Assembly (NCBI RefSeq): GCF_964355755.1
Contig: NC_092671.1
Coordinates: 1,121,001-1,185,000 of the forward strand
Direction: 5' to 3'
From: Antedon mediterranea
Lineage: Eukaryota; Echinodermata; Crinoidea; Comatulida; Antedonidae
Length of the DNA: 64,000 nucleotides
In this document: positions 1-12,775 of the stretch, piece after piece
How positions within the stretch are numbered: position 1 is the stretch's first letter
Layout: every line of letters starts with the position of its first letter
Position numbers and translations under genes: made by a program
The notes under the pieces: model-generated
Seen by the model: the letters and a program-made list of their open reading frames with translations, nothing else
What the model was told of the DNA's origin: nothing
The model's database searches: none

Positions 1-1080
1 TTTACTTTATGAATTGATTATGTGGTTCTTTTTAGTATTATCTGTGGGTTATCCGCCGCACTTCCTTTAACACACATTCATATTTGTATAATAATATGCC
101 TACATGTTCTGTCATTTTTTACGAAATTATAAGGAAAAAGCCTATTAGACCTCGAATATATGGACCAGGTCAAGGACATAAGGCGTTTAACATTTATTTA
201 CGTCCTATTAACTTTAATGTTGATTATATATGTGTGTAGATAGGCCTACAGGCGAACGTACAGCAGGCAAACACAAACGAGTATAATGATGCAACAAATG
301 TTCATTTCTCTTAATTAACAAATCCAAATTGGATAAATGTTATTTCCAGAAAATTGTATTATTTCAGCTGCTGGTGACGTAAGAACAGGCAGACTTTTAT
401 TTCAAATTCCAAGATTCAATACAACACTTAATACTGATGCTATACGTGAATATAGTATTCATCATGATTGAGGCCAACATCAATATACATTAATAAATGT
501 AGGTCTGCTATAAAGTACAAAACTACAAGGAATACAATGTTGCTGGTTTCCATTTATTTCGATAACACAGCGTGAACTTAATTTCAGCATTTCTGCATGG
601 CGACTGCAATGTTGTATATATTTGATAGGCCTCCTACTGAGTATATAACATCAATATAGTAAAACTAATTCTACAATGCAAACCGCATTAGTAACTATAC
701 TACCATGTGAAGTAACAACTGATAACTTCAAAAAATAAATATTTACTACTGGTTAAGACATAATAGCTGCAAAAACCAAGGACTTAAACTTTAGCCCTTC
801 GTTGTACACCTATGTGATAAGGAAACATGCAAATTTGTACTTTAATTAAAGGGTTAACAACTTACCAAATTATTGTAAACAATCTAAAAGTCTCCTGTAT
901 GAAACGCTCGCGCCCAAGAAACTGGCGGGACGGAAGTGAGTGTGTATTGACAAGTCAGATGTGTGTTAATCCTATCGAATCAGCAGGTCTCCCATTTTTA
1001 ACGAAGGTGGTGACGCAAACACAACAGAACGCCGATCTGTGTATTTTGCTTCGTTTACACAGGAAAATGTCAAAATATTG
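1..1080. other. Intergenic, no gene seen
   Basis: AT-rich sequence with frequent stops in all frames and no exon-like pair of splice sites that I could support. It holds one TAGGCCTA octamer at 241-248. The short open frame at 827-1081 has no recognisable protein character. Confidence 0.6.
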
Positions 1081-1084
1081 ACAT

Positions 1085-2002
1085 CTTGAACCTGGTTTAC
1101 ACTAGCCCAATGTGCACACGTTTGGTTTTGTTGAGGACTGGTGATTTAAGAAACGTTTGTTTGCGTTGTCAATTCAATCATTACATTACACAAACGGTGC
1201 GCGACGTTGTTAAGAATGGTGCAAACGGTATAAACAAGGACGCAACGCAACCGACGCAACGTAAGAAAATGCCCCTAAAATAATTGTGTTTGCCCCCACC
1301 TGTGTAAAATCAAACCTGCTTGTTGCGTTAGTTGCCGTAGACTTTGACCTGGTTCACGCCGCGTACTTTTGAGAACGCGCTGTACTATGCGTGAAATCAA
1401 ACTGATTTCACCACTGGTGCGCGTCGTCGGTTCCCACTTGTGATTACGCAATACAGCACTTTGCGTCGATACGTCGCGGCGTTATGTTGCGTTAAGCCGA
1501 TTTTCCACTAGGCGAATTGTTCGCGCGAATCGAAAGCGTCATGCTATGCACATGCGTATTCGCGTTTCTGTCTGTCATACTGCCTTCTTCGACGAATTCT
1601 AGTTCCTTTGATTTTTCGCTTCAGCGAAATTTACTAGTTCGAATTGTTTCTACTTTTTGCGAAACGAAATATTGCGCAACCAATCAGAGCTCAGGAAATG
1701 AGCTATGACGCTTTCATGAGCACTCATGCGAATCGAAATGCTCAGCAACCACGCGATGAACATGAACGTCGCAGCTATTCGCTCATGTAGTGGAAAATCG
1801 GTAGCGATTTTTTTCTCTTCGAAACGTTGGATTCGCGCGAACAAATTCGCCTAGTGGAAAATCAGCTTTACGTTCTAGTGGGAACCACGCTTAAGTAATG
1901 TGACGCGATAAATCATTAGGTCTAGTTGTGGAAAATGCCAACAATAGCACAGAGCAAAATACTTTACATTGCGTTCTAGTGTAAACCAAACTTTCAAGAT
2001 GC
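1085..2002. repeat. Composite of CpG-rich inverted-repeat elements
   Basis: The outer ends are inverted copies of each other: CATCTTGAA followed by GGTTTACACTAG at about 1082-1107, and the reverse complement at about 1976-2001. The interior carries many ACGCAACGC-type motifs. From about 1220 to 1890 it matches, in reverse orientation, the complete family A element at 41930-42125, including the part around the TTACGCAATACAGC-type segment and the terminal CTAGTGGGAACCACGCTTAA. A different element has inserted at 1495-1867. Short open frames in the region are incidental. Confidence 0.6.
1495..1867. mobile_element. Miniature inverted-repeat element, family E, nested
   Basis: A 373-bp element with inverted ends: AGCCGATTTTCCACTAGGCG on the left, and on the right the inverse with one C/T difference, followed by matching GTTCGCGCGAATC-type sequence. 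TTA lies directly outside both ends (1492-1494 and 1868-1870), as expected of a 3-bp target duplication. Removing it brings together the two parts of a family A element. TWA target duplications are known for Tourist/PIF-Harbinger elements. No transposase is present, so the class is inferred. Confidence 0.7.
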
Positions 2003-2496
2003 GCGTAAACTTCAAAGTCACTGTTTTAGTGTGAACGAACTTGAATGTCTTATTGCTCCCAACAAAGGAGCTCTGAACTTAATTCGTAAAGTATTAATAG
2101 ACTATAGATTATTTTCTAATACTGAATTGTAATATCATCGACTTGAAGGTTAAGAAGTGAAACTTTAAAATATAGTTCTAATATTGACTTTCGACAATCT
2201 GCAAGCACTTCCTGATTTAAAGGGGCATAGGCCTATATATTTAAAACATAATATTGCCTCTAGTTTGTTGTTTCACAGAAAAGTGTCCTACATATAACAA
2301 TACCTACATATTATATATCCAATACATAACAATATCTTCTTCATATCGGAGTTTCAGATGGTGTACATCAATGTAAAACAGGTCATTATTTACTGAGATA
2401 AGAGGCAAAATACACATTTTTGTTAAATTAGAATTAAAAACAAGACTTTTTTTTCATGTACACAGTTACATTTTAATGTGTATAAATAATTGAGAT

Positions 2497-3885
2497 AATA
2501 ATAATAATAATAATATTTATTCGGTCATCAATGTAAAAAATAACCAGGAATAAACCATATACAAGAAAAATACAAATAAACTATACATAACATGAAATAT
2601 AGTGTTTTGTTAGAGCAGCCTTAAATATTGAAATTGTTTGTGAATCTTTTATGTCATTTGGTATTTGCTCCCATAGTCTAGGAAAGGAAACAAATACAGA
2701 ATTATGAAAAGTATTGCCTTTCGAATTCCAACGTAAAAGCCTACCCGGACATCTTTCACTAGTTTTAATATACTCATTGAAAGAATGGGGACAGTAACCT
2801 TTCAACACCTTAAATCCTAATGAAAGTCTATGTAATTTAAACAAGTCATCAATAGATAATAATTCAAGCACTTTCAACCTATGAAAATAAGATGTGTCCC
2901 AGGAACCTTCCTTTCTAAACATTATTATCTTTGTTGCTTTCCTTTGTATACTTTCTATTCTATTAATAATATAATATGTGATTTCTCAAATGGTGCCCAC
3001 ATTGAACAACAGTAGGTAACCACTGGCCATGGAAGTAATAGAGCTTTGTATAAGTTCAACATAGCTAACCAAGACATATTTTTACTACATTTTGAAATGA
3101 AACCAAGCAATCTGCTTGCTTTACAACATATATAACTAACTTGTGTATGACACGACAACGAACTATTTACATAAACACCTAGAAATTTGAATTCTGTAAC
3201 TTTAGGAATATTGTCTGATTCTATGGTATAATCCCAGTTAACTATATCTTTACATCTTGTAATATGCATTACGGCGCATTTGACAGGATTTAAGGGAAGT
3301 TTGTTTACATTTGCCCATTTAGCAATTAAATCTAAATCCTTTTGAAGCAATTTACAATCATTATTGTTATAAATAGGACGTGATAATGTGTGATCATCAG
3401 CAAATTGAAAAAGTAAAGAAGAAATATATATTTACAATATCACTTACGTAAATCAAAAATAAAAGAGGGCCCAAAACTGACCATTGTGGTACCTACCTCT
3501 GAAGTAACATTTACCCACTCTGACTTTTCTCCTCTGTAAATAACCCTTTGGCGTCTATTTGAAAGAAAATCTGTAATCCATGCATTAGTGTTTCCACCAA
3601 TGCCACAGTTATTAAGTTTCTTAATTAATCTTTTATGAGACACCTTATCAAATGCAGACGAAAAATCAAGAAAAATAATATCAATATTTTTACAGCCTTT
3701 AAATTCTGAGCCCTTAATGAAAAACCTTTGAAAGTAAAAGTTCAGTACTATACATTTGTTTAAACCCAAACTGATTTTCTGAAAGGATATTATTATATTA
3801 TTCCCTCAAACGATAGCAAAGCAATTTCTCAATAATCTTACAAATTATGGGAGTTAAAGACAATGTGTCAGAGATGTGATACATG
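2497..3885 (-). mobile_element. Decayed non-LTR retrotransposon (LINE), RT domain and 3' end
   Basis: Reading the minus strand from about 3885 to 2497, three open stretches separated by frameshifts make up a reverse-transcriptase domain of the Jockey/CR1/L2 type. The first (about 3880-3440) has LSENQFGF and FLDFSSAFDKVSHKRLI. The second (about 3425-2955) has the catalytic FADD at about 3380-3395, then EFKFLGV. The third (2922-2581) has RLSLGFKVLKGYCP and the C-terminal LWEQIPNDIKD. The copy ends in an ATT/TAA microsatellite at about 2497-2516, which is typical of LINE 3' ends. It is 5'-truncated and has lost its reading frame, so it is a dead copy. Confidence 0.85.
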
Positions 3886-4030
3886 TATTTAAAAAAACTC
3901 TCAGTTCAGATCCAATAAACATATTTATAAACCTATTTAATAAATAAATTGTGAATGTTCCAAATACATAAAACATACTTCAGTTTATGTATGTTACGAT
4001 CAGAATAACCCAGGCCTATAGCGCGTATAC

Positions 4031-4375
4031 AGTATGTTATCAACATAGGCCTGCGGCAAGGTCAACAACTATGTTATCAACATAGGGCGTGCGGCAAGGT
4101 CAACAACTATGTTATCAACATAGGGCGTGCGGCAAGGTCAACAACTATGTTATCAACATAGGGCGTGCGGCAAGGTCAACAACTATGTTATCAACATAGG
4201 GCGTGCGGAAGGTCAACAACTATGTTATCAACATAGGGCGTGCGGCAAGGTCAACAACTATGTTATCAACATAGGGCGTGCGGCAAGGTCAACAACTATG
4301 TTATCAACATAGGGCGTGCGGCAAGGTCAACAACTATGTTATCAACATAGGGCGTGCGGCAAGGTCAACAACATC
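4031..4375. repeat. 38-bp minisatellite, about 9 copies
   Basis: Units of 38 bp (GCGTGCGGCA then AGGTCAACAA) repeat almost perfectly; one unit is 1 bp short near 4207. Each unit contains the inverted repeat CTATGTT-ATC-AACATAG. The open frame across it at 4127-4312 is a by-product of the repeat. Confidence 0.9.
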
Positions 4376-6430
4376 CATAGTATAGAAACTTGTACTAATT
4401 ATACTTTTTTTAAATGTCAATGATTGATTCTCTACAGGAGATTTCATGCTGACCAATGTGACACCACCATCTAAACGTCCTTATCGTGTAGGCGGCAATG
4501 ACACTTTTTTTGTGTTTTTATCCTATTGATTTTATATCAGAATAAAGAAATAAATAAAAATAAATAAATGAGATCACAACATAAACTGTTTTATATGTAT
4601 TTATGATATTCATATATGTAGTAAAGAGTCCATGACAAATGATTTCCTCGGATTTGCACAAAAAAAATGTATTTATTAAATACAAAGAAGTTGTCTAGCC
4701 TTGACACTATACGTTATCTTCAAATGTATTCTGCCTATGGGAGCCTTTTGCAACAAGAAACGGTTGCAAAATGTCAAACGATTTGATTTACAACTAATCT
4801 TATGTTTTGACGTTTCCAAATGTTTTCCACAGTTCCCTTGAACTTTCAACCAATGATACATATAATTGATGTATTTGATAAAATACACATTTTTATCCGT
4901 GCGTTCAAACACTGATAAGATACGCGCGCGTGAACGTTAGTATGACACAAATTTAAACATTATCATTATTCAAAGCCGCATTTGCATTCAAAGTGTTTGG
5001 CAAAGCTTTCCGAATTCTAAACCTTTGGTAAACTTTTTTTTTTCAGAAATAATGTCAGCGTCAGTGTCAAATTGAATTCTTACCAATGGTATAAAGTTAA
5101 GTATATCCGAAATATTTGTGATATTCATATGATACAATTTAAAATACCGATTAAATGGAAATGACTAAACGTCGTATGGTAATAATCCTCACTTCTGATC
5201 GAATGTAGAATTAATTTGGTGATCGAGTGTGGAATTTAAAATCAATACACTAATAGCTCATTTTACCGTGGCTTTTGATTAAATTATGATCGTCGCATAA
5301 GTATATATTTTACATGTGTTAAATGCATGATTTTTTTTTATGCGAAACAGAATTTGTTTGTTTTTTTTTATCTCACGATGACCTTATTTATGGTATTCAG
5401 TTGGAATTTATAATTATTGAAATAATTTAAGATATTCAAAGTCAGATGAACATATCTTGATTCATTTTCGTAATTTCTTAAATAACAATAATCTTTAACT
5501 TTTGAAACGGCTGAATGTACATGTCATTAGTAATGTTAAGATTAATATATTCACGCTGAACGATGATACACAAAAGAACATTTAACATTCGACGCTAACA
5601 TAAGTTGTGTTTTAACTAATGTTGTCCTGTCAATAAGTCAGAGGGAGAGAGAGAGTTTTTGCGCACGTGCAATGAGCTTTGATTACACTCATCGATTCTG
5701 CTCAGCAGACACCTCATTGAAATCAGGGGTCTCTTTCTTCGCTGGACAGTTGCTAGAAACATCTCACCATCATCATTCTCTATGACAACATTTAACATTA
5801 ATATCATCCGAACAGTATGGAATGTTCAATTCGTAAATCATAAACAGTATCAAATCATCACCAGTCGAATTGCAAACAAAACAGGCCTTATAATAAATAC
5901 TTTTATTTTTATAGTATAATATTAGAGGGATGGTAAGCTGCTATGACGTCATAAAAATGGGTGAATTCAGTCAAAAAATCTAATATTCCTTGGTTTGGTA
6001 GATTGAAACAACAGCAGATGTGTTTGTTTGTGGTAGATTTTTTTTAGTACAGTATGTAAAAAATTTTAAATGATATACAAAACAGTAGGTTTACAACTAC
6101 TTTCCTAATATAACATATTTTATTGAATTTAAATCAACTAGATGAGGACAGAAATCTCTCGCCCACACACAGGTTCACACCAATTCACAACTATGTCGAT
6201 AAATACATTTTTTTGTATAGGCCTGTTACGTTCTATAGTTACACGAAACTGTTACTATTATAGTTTAAATCAATTTCAATATACAGTAGGCCTACAATGA
6301 AACTAAAATCAATACATGTAATTCTTTTGAGAAATGCATCTTTAAAAAATATTAGTGTTTTAACCATAATTACGATTGATTTAAGTTATCGATGTGCATA
6401 TTAAGTAGTCAGAGTAGCATGTCAGTCATT
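4376..6430. other. Intergenic, no gene seen
   Basis: AT-rich sequence with no coding pattern. The only open frames over 60 codons (4676-4912 and 5616-5807, both minus) lack any motif I recognise and have no convincing splice context. Confidence 0.5.
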
Positions 6431-6433
6431 GGA

Positions 6434-6545
6434 ATCGTTACACGCGCGCGTTCAAATGTTGATGTTAACGGTGCAGATTCTCACGCGCGCGTTCAAATGT
6501 TGATGATAATGGTGCAGATTTGCACGCGCGCAAATGTTGATGATA
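6434..6545. repeat. Three imperfect ~48-bp tandem units
   Basis: CACGCGCGCGTTCAAATGTT and its neighbours recur at about 6440, 6481 and 6522. The third unit is shortened. A short open frame here is incidental. Confidence 0.7.
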
Positions 6546-8580
6546 TGGTAAGCTTTGTGTCTCATGATATCTTTACTTCACTTTAGAGATTGTATTAATT
6601 TGTATGGCTTATAGTTGTACACTTGTATTAATGTAGGCCTCTAATTAGATTAAAATTAAATTAAAATTTCAATTAAAGTATCATTATTATATTAAAATAT
6701 CACATTACTGTATGAACCTATACGAAATGTACATATTTTGTTGAACAGTGCGCATTAGAGACGGTGGCTTATTTTACAATCAATCGAAGTGCTTAATAAT
6801 GCTAACGCTAATCATTGCCCTCAATAAATGTACATTATTTTGTTAGTTTGAATATTTAAAAATAAAACTGTGTTACGAGTACTAAATACTTCTATTCTAC
6901 ATGAGACGAAAAACAAGATAAATTGCGAAAGAGATCAAAACGTCGGCCTTAACTATCAAAGCTATCCATTACCCGATTATTTTAGAAAATAAATGGATAT
7001 AAATCAAGTGTAAACAGACATTTTCTGAAAATTATTTCGTAATGAAGAGAGTCCTACCTTTTGATCGTTAACATCCTCCATGTCTGTGAAATGCGAGAAC
7101 AATCTTTCCAGCGTCAAAAACTTATTTAACGGCTTCGCCCTTGCTTCCGTAATTCATTCCATTTATTCCCATGAATATGGAAATATTCCAGGGTTACTCT
7201 TTGATTGTCAATAATAATATTTACATATCAATTGCGTTTAGGGAACGTTGAAAACGCGTTGTAACGCAACAAATGCGTTTGTTATACTTCACGATGGCAG
7301 AATAATAATTGTATCCATCTTATCATCTAAAAACATCATTTCACTTTCTTAAGCAGCAGTCAAATAAGTTACTTTCCAAACATCAAAAAGAAAATAATAT
7401 AGGCCTAGAGATGTTGGTAAGAGAAAGAAATGTCTACTTGTAATTTTTTTTCTCGGTTCTAAAAAAAGGCGTCCAACAGCGGACAACGAATACTCCTCTG
7501 CTGTCAATGCTGCTAGATGGTGGACCACAGGAGTATTTCAATACGCATGCGCATGTCTGGATCATTGACAAATGACTTTCTCAATTTGAACACCATATTT
7601 AGTTTAGCTGTAAAGTAGGCCAATTGTAATAATAAAAATCCATAGAAATTGTACAATTATTTCCGTTTTTTATTGACGAGATGAATATTGCATTAATAAT
7701 TGCAATTGTATATTAGTTATATTACCAATTTTGTACGCAACGCAATTGGGTGTTGTTGTACGCGCAACGCAAAAGAGTTTACACTAATCAAAGCGCGACA
7801 GCTCGGATGATCCACGCGCTGTGATTGGTCGAATCTTGCGTGACACTTACGCACGTCCTTGCGTTGTGATTGGGCAAACTTACGTTGCGCTTACCTACTT
7901 CTTTGCGTTGGGTCCTAAATGGGAAATTTTCCAATTTATAATTAGCAATGTGTTTTAACAGAAAAGGATAGGCCTACTATAACAATGATAAAGGCATTTG
8001 AACGAATTACATATAATTAACGTTCTTTTGGTTGATTTAACCATTAACATGGACGCTAATTTATAATTCATCATTTAACTATAGAAAATTAAGTACAACA
8101 AAAAGGAAAGAGTCAAATGAAATTATTTCAAGAAAAATAGTTTCATCATACTCGAAAAAAGTCATAGAATCACAAAATGGTTGTTAAATGATATCAGCGA
8201 TAATGAGATGATTATGATTAACAATGTGAGGCTATAAATGTGACAAATTATCGTCTGCCGATTAATCATATTACAATTTACGAGGAGAAAACTAAGCTAG
8301 ATATGTTACTCTATGTTCTCGCTAACACAACTGCTGGCCAGGCATAACGCACGAGCGCATATCATAATCATGGCCGCACGCACGGTTGAAGATCTAAGCC
8401 TCAATAACATCTTTCAGTAGTTATATCAATTTGCTTACTAACTTCCCTGCATGCTTTTGTAAACAAAGAATATTTGTTAATGGCCCTGGTGGTACTGTCA
8501 CCCTAATACAAGTAGGTCCACTTCCCCGTCCACTTCAGACTGGTTGCTGACGTATTTTTATAAATTAAAGCAGAGGCCAC
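6546..8580. other. Intergenic with a worn CpG-rich repeat
   Basis: No gene seen. About 7735-7920 has several ACGCAACGC, GTGATTGG and TTGCGTT motifs like the interior of the family A elements, but no clean ends, so it is probably an old copy. Confidence 0.45.
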
Positions 8581-8581
8581 T

Positions 8582-8849
8582 AAACCTTGGTTTTCACTAG
8601 GACGCAACGCAATGACGTAGTCGCGACGCATGACAAGATCGTGTTCAGATAATCCATCATGTCAAATTACTTGCACTGTCTACACTATCAAACTTTATGT
8701 CAACAAAATGTGATGCGCCCATATATGGACACGATGATGTCATATTACTACCACATTTGGTCATATTTCTATGGTCAAATTAGTTGCTTGTGTAGACAGA
8801 CAGAGCTTTTCGTCGTCCTTGCGCTGCGTCCAAAGTGGAAACCAAGCTT
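8582..8849. mobile_element. Family A miniature element, interrupted
   Basis: The left end (CTTGGTTTTCACTAGGACGC) and right end (GCGTCCAAAGTGGAAACCAAG) are inverted copies of each other and match the family A ends at 36841-37019. The middle is occupied by a family B element (8669-8817). The target duplication is not clear. Confidence 0.65.
8669..8817. mobile_element. Family B miniature element nested in family A
   Basis: The ends carry CTGTCTACACTATCAAACTT on the left and GTGTAGACAGACAGAGCT on the right. The interior matches other family B copies: GTGATGCGCCCATATATGGA and GATGATGTCATAT. The open frame 8659-8877 runs through it and is not a gene. Confidence 0.7.
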
Positions 8850-11160
8850 ACACAGCCAATTAGAAACATTCAATTAGTTCACATTTTATATACCTCCTTT
8901 CATTCCCACTGACATAAAATAGGCTAAAATGGTTATATTAGGCCTACACAGCAAACAGCCGTGTTGGTCATTAGATATGTTGATGAACTAAACATACGAT
9001 GTCTACGAGTATTTTTGTAATGTGTTTACCGTGTGCTGAAAGAAGTACGGAGCACCTTCGACGACATTGTTGTGATATTGATGCTGGTAATATTGGAACA
9101 CAGTTCTACCTATTACCGAAAAAGAAAAGCATCATGAACATTTATGAAATGTTTAGGTTTAGATGGGGTATGTAGATGTGCACAACGTCGTCAAGGACGT
9201 GACCTAAGTACCGTAAACAACGCCACTGCCTAGTTCACACGGAAGGGCGTACGATACGCTAGCCTTACATCGTACGTGTGAACATAATAATAAACCGAGG
9301 ATGTCAAAGTAAGGCAGAAGGGGATTGTATTGCATGTCACTAGGGCGGGTACGTTATATAAGAAGACCTCACCATCCGATTAAAATAGTGTTGATAGTTA
9401 TTTTGCCATTAGGTTTATACTTATTTTTAGGTTCGTTCTGCTCCTCCACATAATTATTTGTAGACCGATAGTTCATCGTAGGCCAATGATATAAATTTGT
9501 CTTTGATGATGTGCTGGTTTTATTACCCTTTTACCATACCAATGCATAATTGTTTCCCGATATAACCCGACATATATTCTTGAGTTTCTCGTTAAATATC
9601 GGCAAAATGCGTCTGATATGTCTAACGAATAAATGTAATACTATATAAACGTGTTACTAACTTACTGCTATTATTTCCCTTTCATCATACGTGTAACCGT
9701 GGTCCTGTTAATGAAAACATTCCCTTGCCAGTTTTAAATAACTCGTAATGATTCATAAAAAGAAAGATTATATCGTATTAAAATTTAGAGCATACTGGAA
9801 TTCTATATGAAAGTTTCATTTTTGACAAATTTGATGTTCAGTTATATTAATATAGCGCCCTCTATAACAAAAGAAACCAACTTTTAAAACAAAGAACTCT
9901 CTCCCCTAAGTGAGAACTTCCCCTAAGTGAGAACTCTCTCCCGGTAGGCGGCGACATGCAATACTATTATTTTGACATTCAGTTGATTTCACTAAAGCAG
10001 ACACACATACACATACAAACAATATATATACTGTATATAATAATGACCGATGTATTTTGGTCACATATTATAATAGAAGATTACCATAAAACTGTTTATT
10101 ACGCCATAAATATCATTGGATGGCGCTGTTTACGTTTTTCTTCATGGTTGTAGTATGGACAAACGCAATTTAATTATTTAAGATTAATACAAGGTATAAA
10201 ATATAAGTCTATCTATTGCACGTCTTTTTTATAATTGAGCTAGGAACAAATAAGAAATATGTAGAGATGTACTAAGGATATGTAGGCATGTCTCCATCAG
10301 TGTACTGTAAGGTATAAAAACACGGTGCAATAAAGTATTGAATTGAACTACAGAGTCCCGTACAGAGTGTATCGTTGTAAAGTTTGTAGTACAGTACTAT
10401 TAAATTTAGATTCATTAATACGTCAGCTGCTTCCGGCAAGGTTTTTTTCATTATTGTTCAGAGGTCGTATAATTTTGGCGGGAAACTTATTGCTTACCTG
10501 GGATATGGAAAGTAGGGTGCAGGTCAAACCAGTGATTTGTTCCTAATCTGCTGTTATGTGATATTATTAAGTACCGTATGTTACCTATGAAGGAAGCCAT
10601 GTATAATGCCTCCAGGCGGACATTGCTTGCTAGCCCACTCACCCCACTGATCAAGGCCAATATTCCCGCCTAAATAGGATTCGGCAATCTGGCATAGAAT
10701 CCACCGAGTTAAATCAGTAATAATAAATCGTTGGATTCTTTATTTGTATTACAATGTTTTAAATCACGGAATCTCTTGTTTTCAAACAACAGAACACGTA
10801 TTGAATTCGGACTTTTTTTATACAGTATATTAAAATCAAATCAACATTTTATTTCTTTCAAATCCAATAAAATTCACATTTTTTTTCTTCTTTTTTTGTG
10901 AAATTAAAACCAGCGTGAAATTGAAAATCAAAGAAAGTATCAAATGTCCTTTTTTAAATAAAAAAGAGAGAAAGAAATACAAAAAACTATGTGACTCTCT
11001 CGTTATTATTTAAAGTACTAAACTCCGCCGCCCGTCAAATGGTACCCACCCAACATTTCGAAAAAAAATATGAACAAAATATTTAGTTTTTTGCCTCTCA
11101 TGCCTTGGTGTTTTTTTAAAAATAGTTTTTTGTTTGTTTCTTGTCTTCCAAAATAAAAAC
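8850..11160. other. Intergenic, no gene seen
   Basis: AT-rich sequence without supportable exons. About 9229-9290 has a short inverted repeat (GTTCACACG and CGTGTGAAC). About 10256-10345 ends in AATAAAGTATTGAATTGAA, resembling a LINE 3' tail. The frames 9956-10153 and 10343-10546 show no protein character. Confidence 0.45.
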
Positions 11161-11163
11161 AGG

Positions 11164-11281
11164 GGACGTGACTTAACTGTTGACTATCAAGTCAATGTTA
11201 CCATCACAATATAATGGCGTTTGGACGTGACTTAACTGTTGACTATCAAGTCAATGTTACCATCACAATATAATGGCGTTT
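11164..11281. repeat. Perfect 59-bp tandem duplication
   Basis: Two adjacent copies starting GGACGTGACTTAACTGTTGA at 11164 and 11223 appear identical across the whole unit, so this is a recent duplication. Confidence 0.9.
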
Positions 11282-11756
11282 TATTAAATTATAACTATAA
11301 GAAAAAAATGGGTTGTACACACTAACCGGTTAGACTGTCATTATTTCCAAGGTACAGTGTTGCTGCAGGAAATCGACATTCCTATATGCTGTGTTTACGG
11401 GGCATTGACAGTTCATGGTCGCGCCGCCAAGACACTCTGGTTGGTTTCCATCATCTATGAGGAGCCAAAATGACAATACTAATTGCGGTTTAGTCGACCC
11501 TAACATTTAAACGAATTAAAAGCATGATATGCATTGGCCTACATCTACTTATAAACATATATACTTTATTATTTTGCTATTTCAAACATAAAATGATAGC
11601 AGATTCGGTAGACAATGTTATACCACTACTGCTATGGGGCGGCGCGATTCCTGAGTGAAATTGCCACAAAATAAGAACATAATTATTATGGACATTTTGA
11701 AAATTGTGATTAATTAATACTGGAACCTAGAAACAATAAAATAATCATGCATGGAA

Positions 11757-11820
11757 ACACAACCTGTATACTAGCTAACACAACCTGATACTAGCTAACA
11801 CAACCTGTATACTAGCTAAC
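11757..11820. repeat. Three ~22-bp tandem copies
   Basis: CACAACCTGTATACTAGCTA occurs three times in a row; the middle copy is missing two bases (CTGATACT). Confidence 0.8.
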
Positions 11821-12094
11821 CTCTGAACTAAACGGAACTGGTTCGTAAAATACACCTTTTATTTGACCCTGGTTCAGTATCCTTTTGATTACTTACCTGT
11901 CTGTCTGTATGTCCGTATTTTCCTCTCTATCTACTGAATTCTGGTTCTGTTGTAAAGATACGGTATTTTGATTCTCAACACTTAAACATATAACATTATT
12001 ATTCACTATAAATGAGCTTTAAGTGATATCGTTCCAGTGACGTCATTGTAATTGTATATATGATTAATGATGTCTATTTTAATTTGTTTGTTTT

Positions 12095-12267
12095 TATCTT
12101 TATACTGGGTGACCTCTTCAGTCAAAGACTGATCTCCCAGAGGGCCCAGTTGGTGATCAGTGGCTGTGATGTACTAATACACCAGGGTAACCCCCTACTC
12201 GTCTCGAAAGATGTACTAGGTTCTTTATAGTGAAACTCTATATTTTTTCATGAAATCTTTTTTTTTT

Positions 12268-12303
<36 letters not shown>

Positions 12304-12432
12304 TTGTACTGTAATTGATAACTTGTGTAATGGTATAAATAGTTTTGTAGTAAGTAACGGCCTTGTGAAAAACACCAATATGGTGATTCAAGTGTTGCAT
12401 CCGTTTTTAAATAAAGTTGTTATTATTATAGT
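12095..12432 (+). repeat. Probable LINE 3' end fragment with GTT microsatellite
   Basis: The stretch ends in AATAAAGTTGTTATTATTAT just before the SINE, as non-LTR element tails do. It includes a poly-T and (GTT)n run at about 12250-12305. No coding region is recognisable, so this rests on the tail alone. Confidence 0.3.
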
Positions 12433-12632
12433 GCACACGAGCTAGATGTGTACACTGGACCTACGGTTTATAGTCCTTATCCGAGAAGACTCGTTCTACC
12501 ACCAGAACCATGGAGTGAGTGAGCCTCGAACCCCTGCCGATGTTGGCTACGTGATTACGGTTCCACTGTCTTAACCGCTCGGCCACTCACTCACTTTCCA
12601 CTGTCTTAACCGCTCGGTCACTCACTCACTCA
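12425..12632 (-). mobile_element. tRNA-derived SINE (Ser/Leu-like head)
   Basis: On the minus strand a tRNA-like head runs from about 12592 to 12512. It has an A box GTGGCCGAGCGGTTAAG (12586 downwards), a B box GGGGTTCGAGGCTCA (12534-12520), and an acceptor-like stem pairing GAGTGAG with CTCACTC. The long gap between the boxes resembles a Ser or Leu tRNA variable arm. A body of about 80 bp follows and ends in a TAATAATAA-like tail near 12425. A second partial head (GAGTGACCGAGCGGTTAAG) at 12595-12632 shows a duplicated 5' end. Confidence 0.65.
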
Positions 12633-12689
12633 ATACACATCTTCATTTGCTGATTGTAACAAAAATATGTTTAATATTATAATATATTA

Positions 12690-12775
12690 ATAATATACCA
12701 CATTTATATAGCGCCCTTTTCATGAATAAACATGCTCAACAAAGGCGCTTTACATAAAATACATCACAATAACTG
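12690..12775. repeat. Dispersed TATATAGCGC repeat fragment
   Basis: It contains TTTATATAGCGCCC and AGGCGCTTTACATAA about 45 bp apart. Similar pairs occur at about 24620-24690 and 62400-62460, so this is a small interspersed repeat family. Confidence 0.5.

Noticed and set aside
4031-4375. CRISPR-like array
   Set aside because: The units repeat head to tail without unique spacers, in an animal genome; it is a minisatellite.
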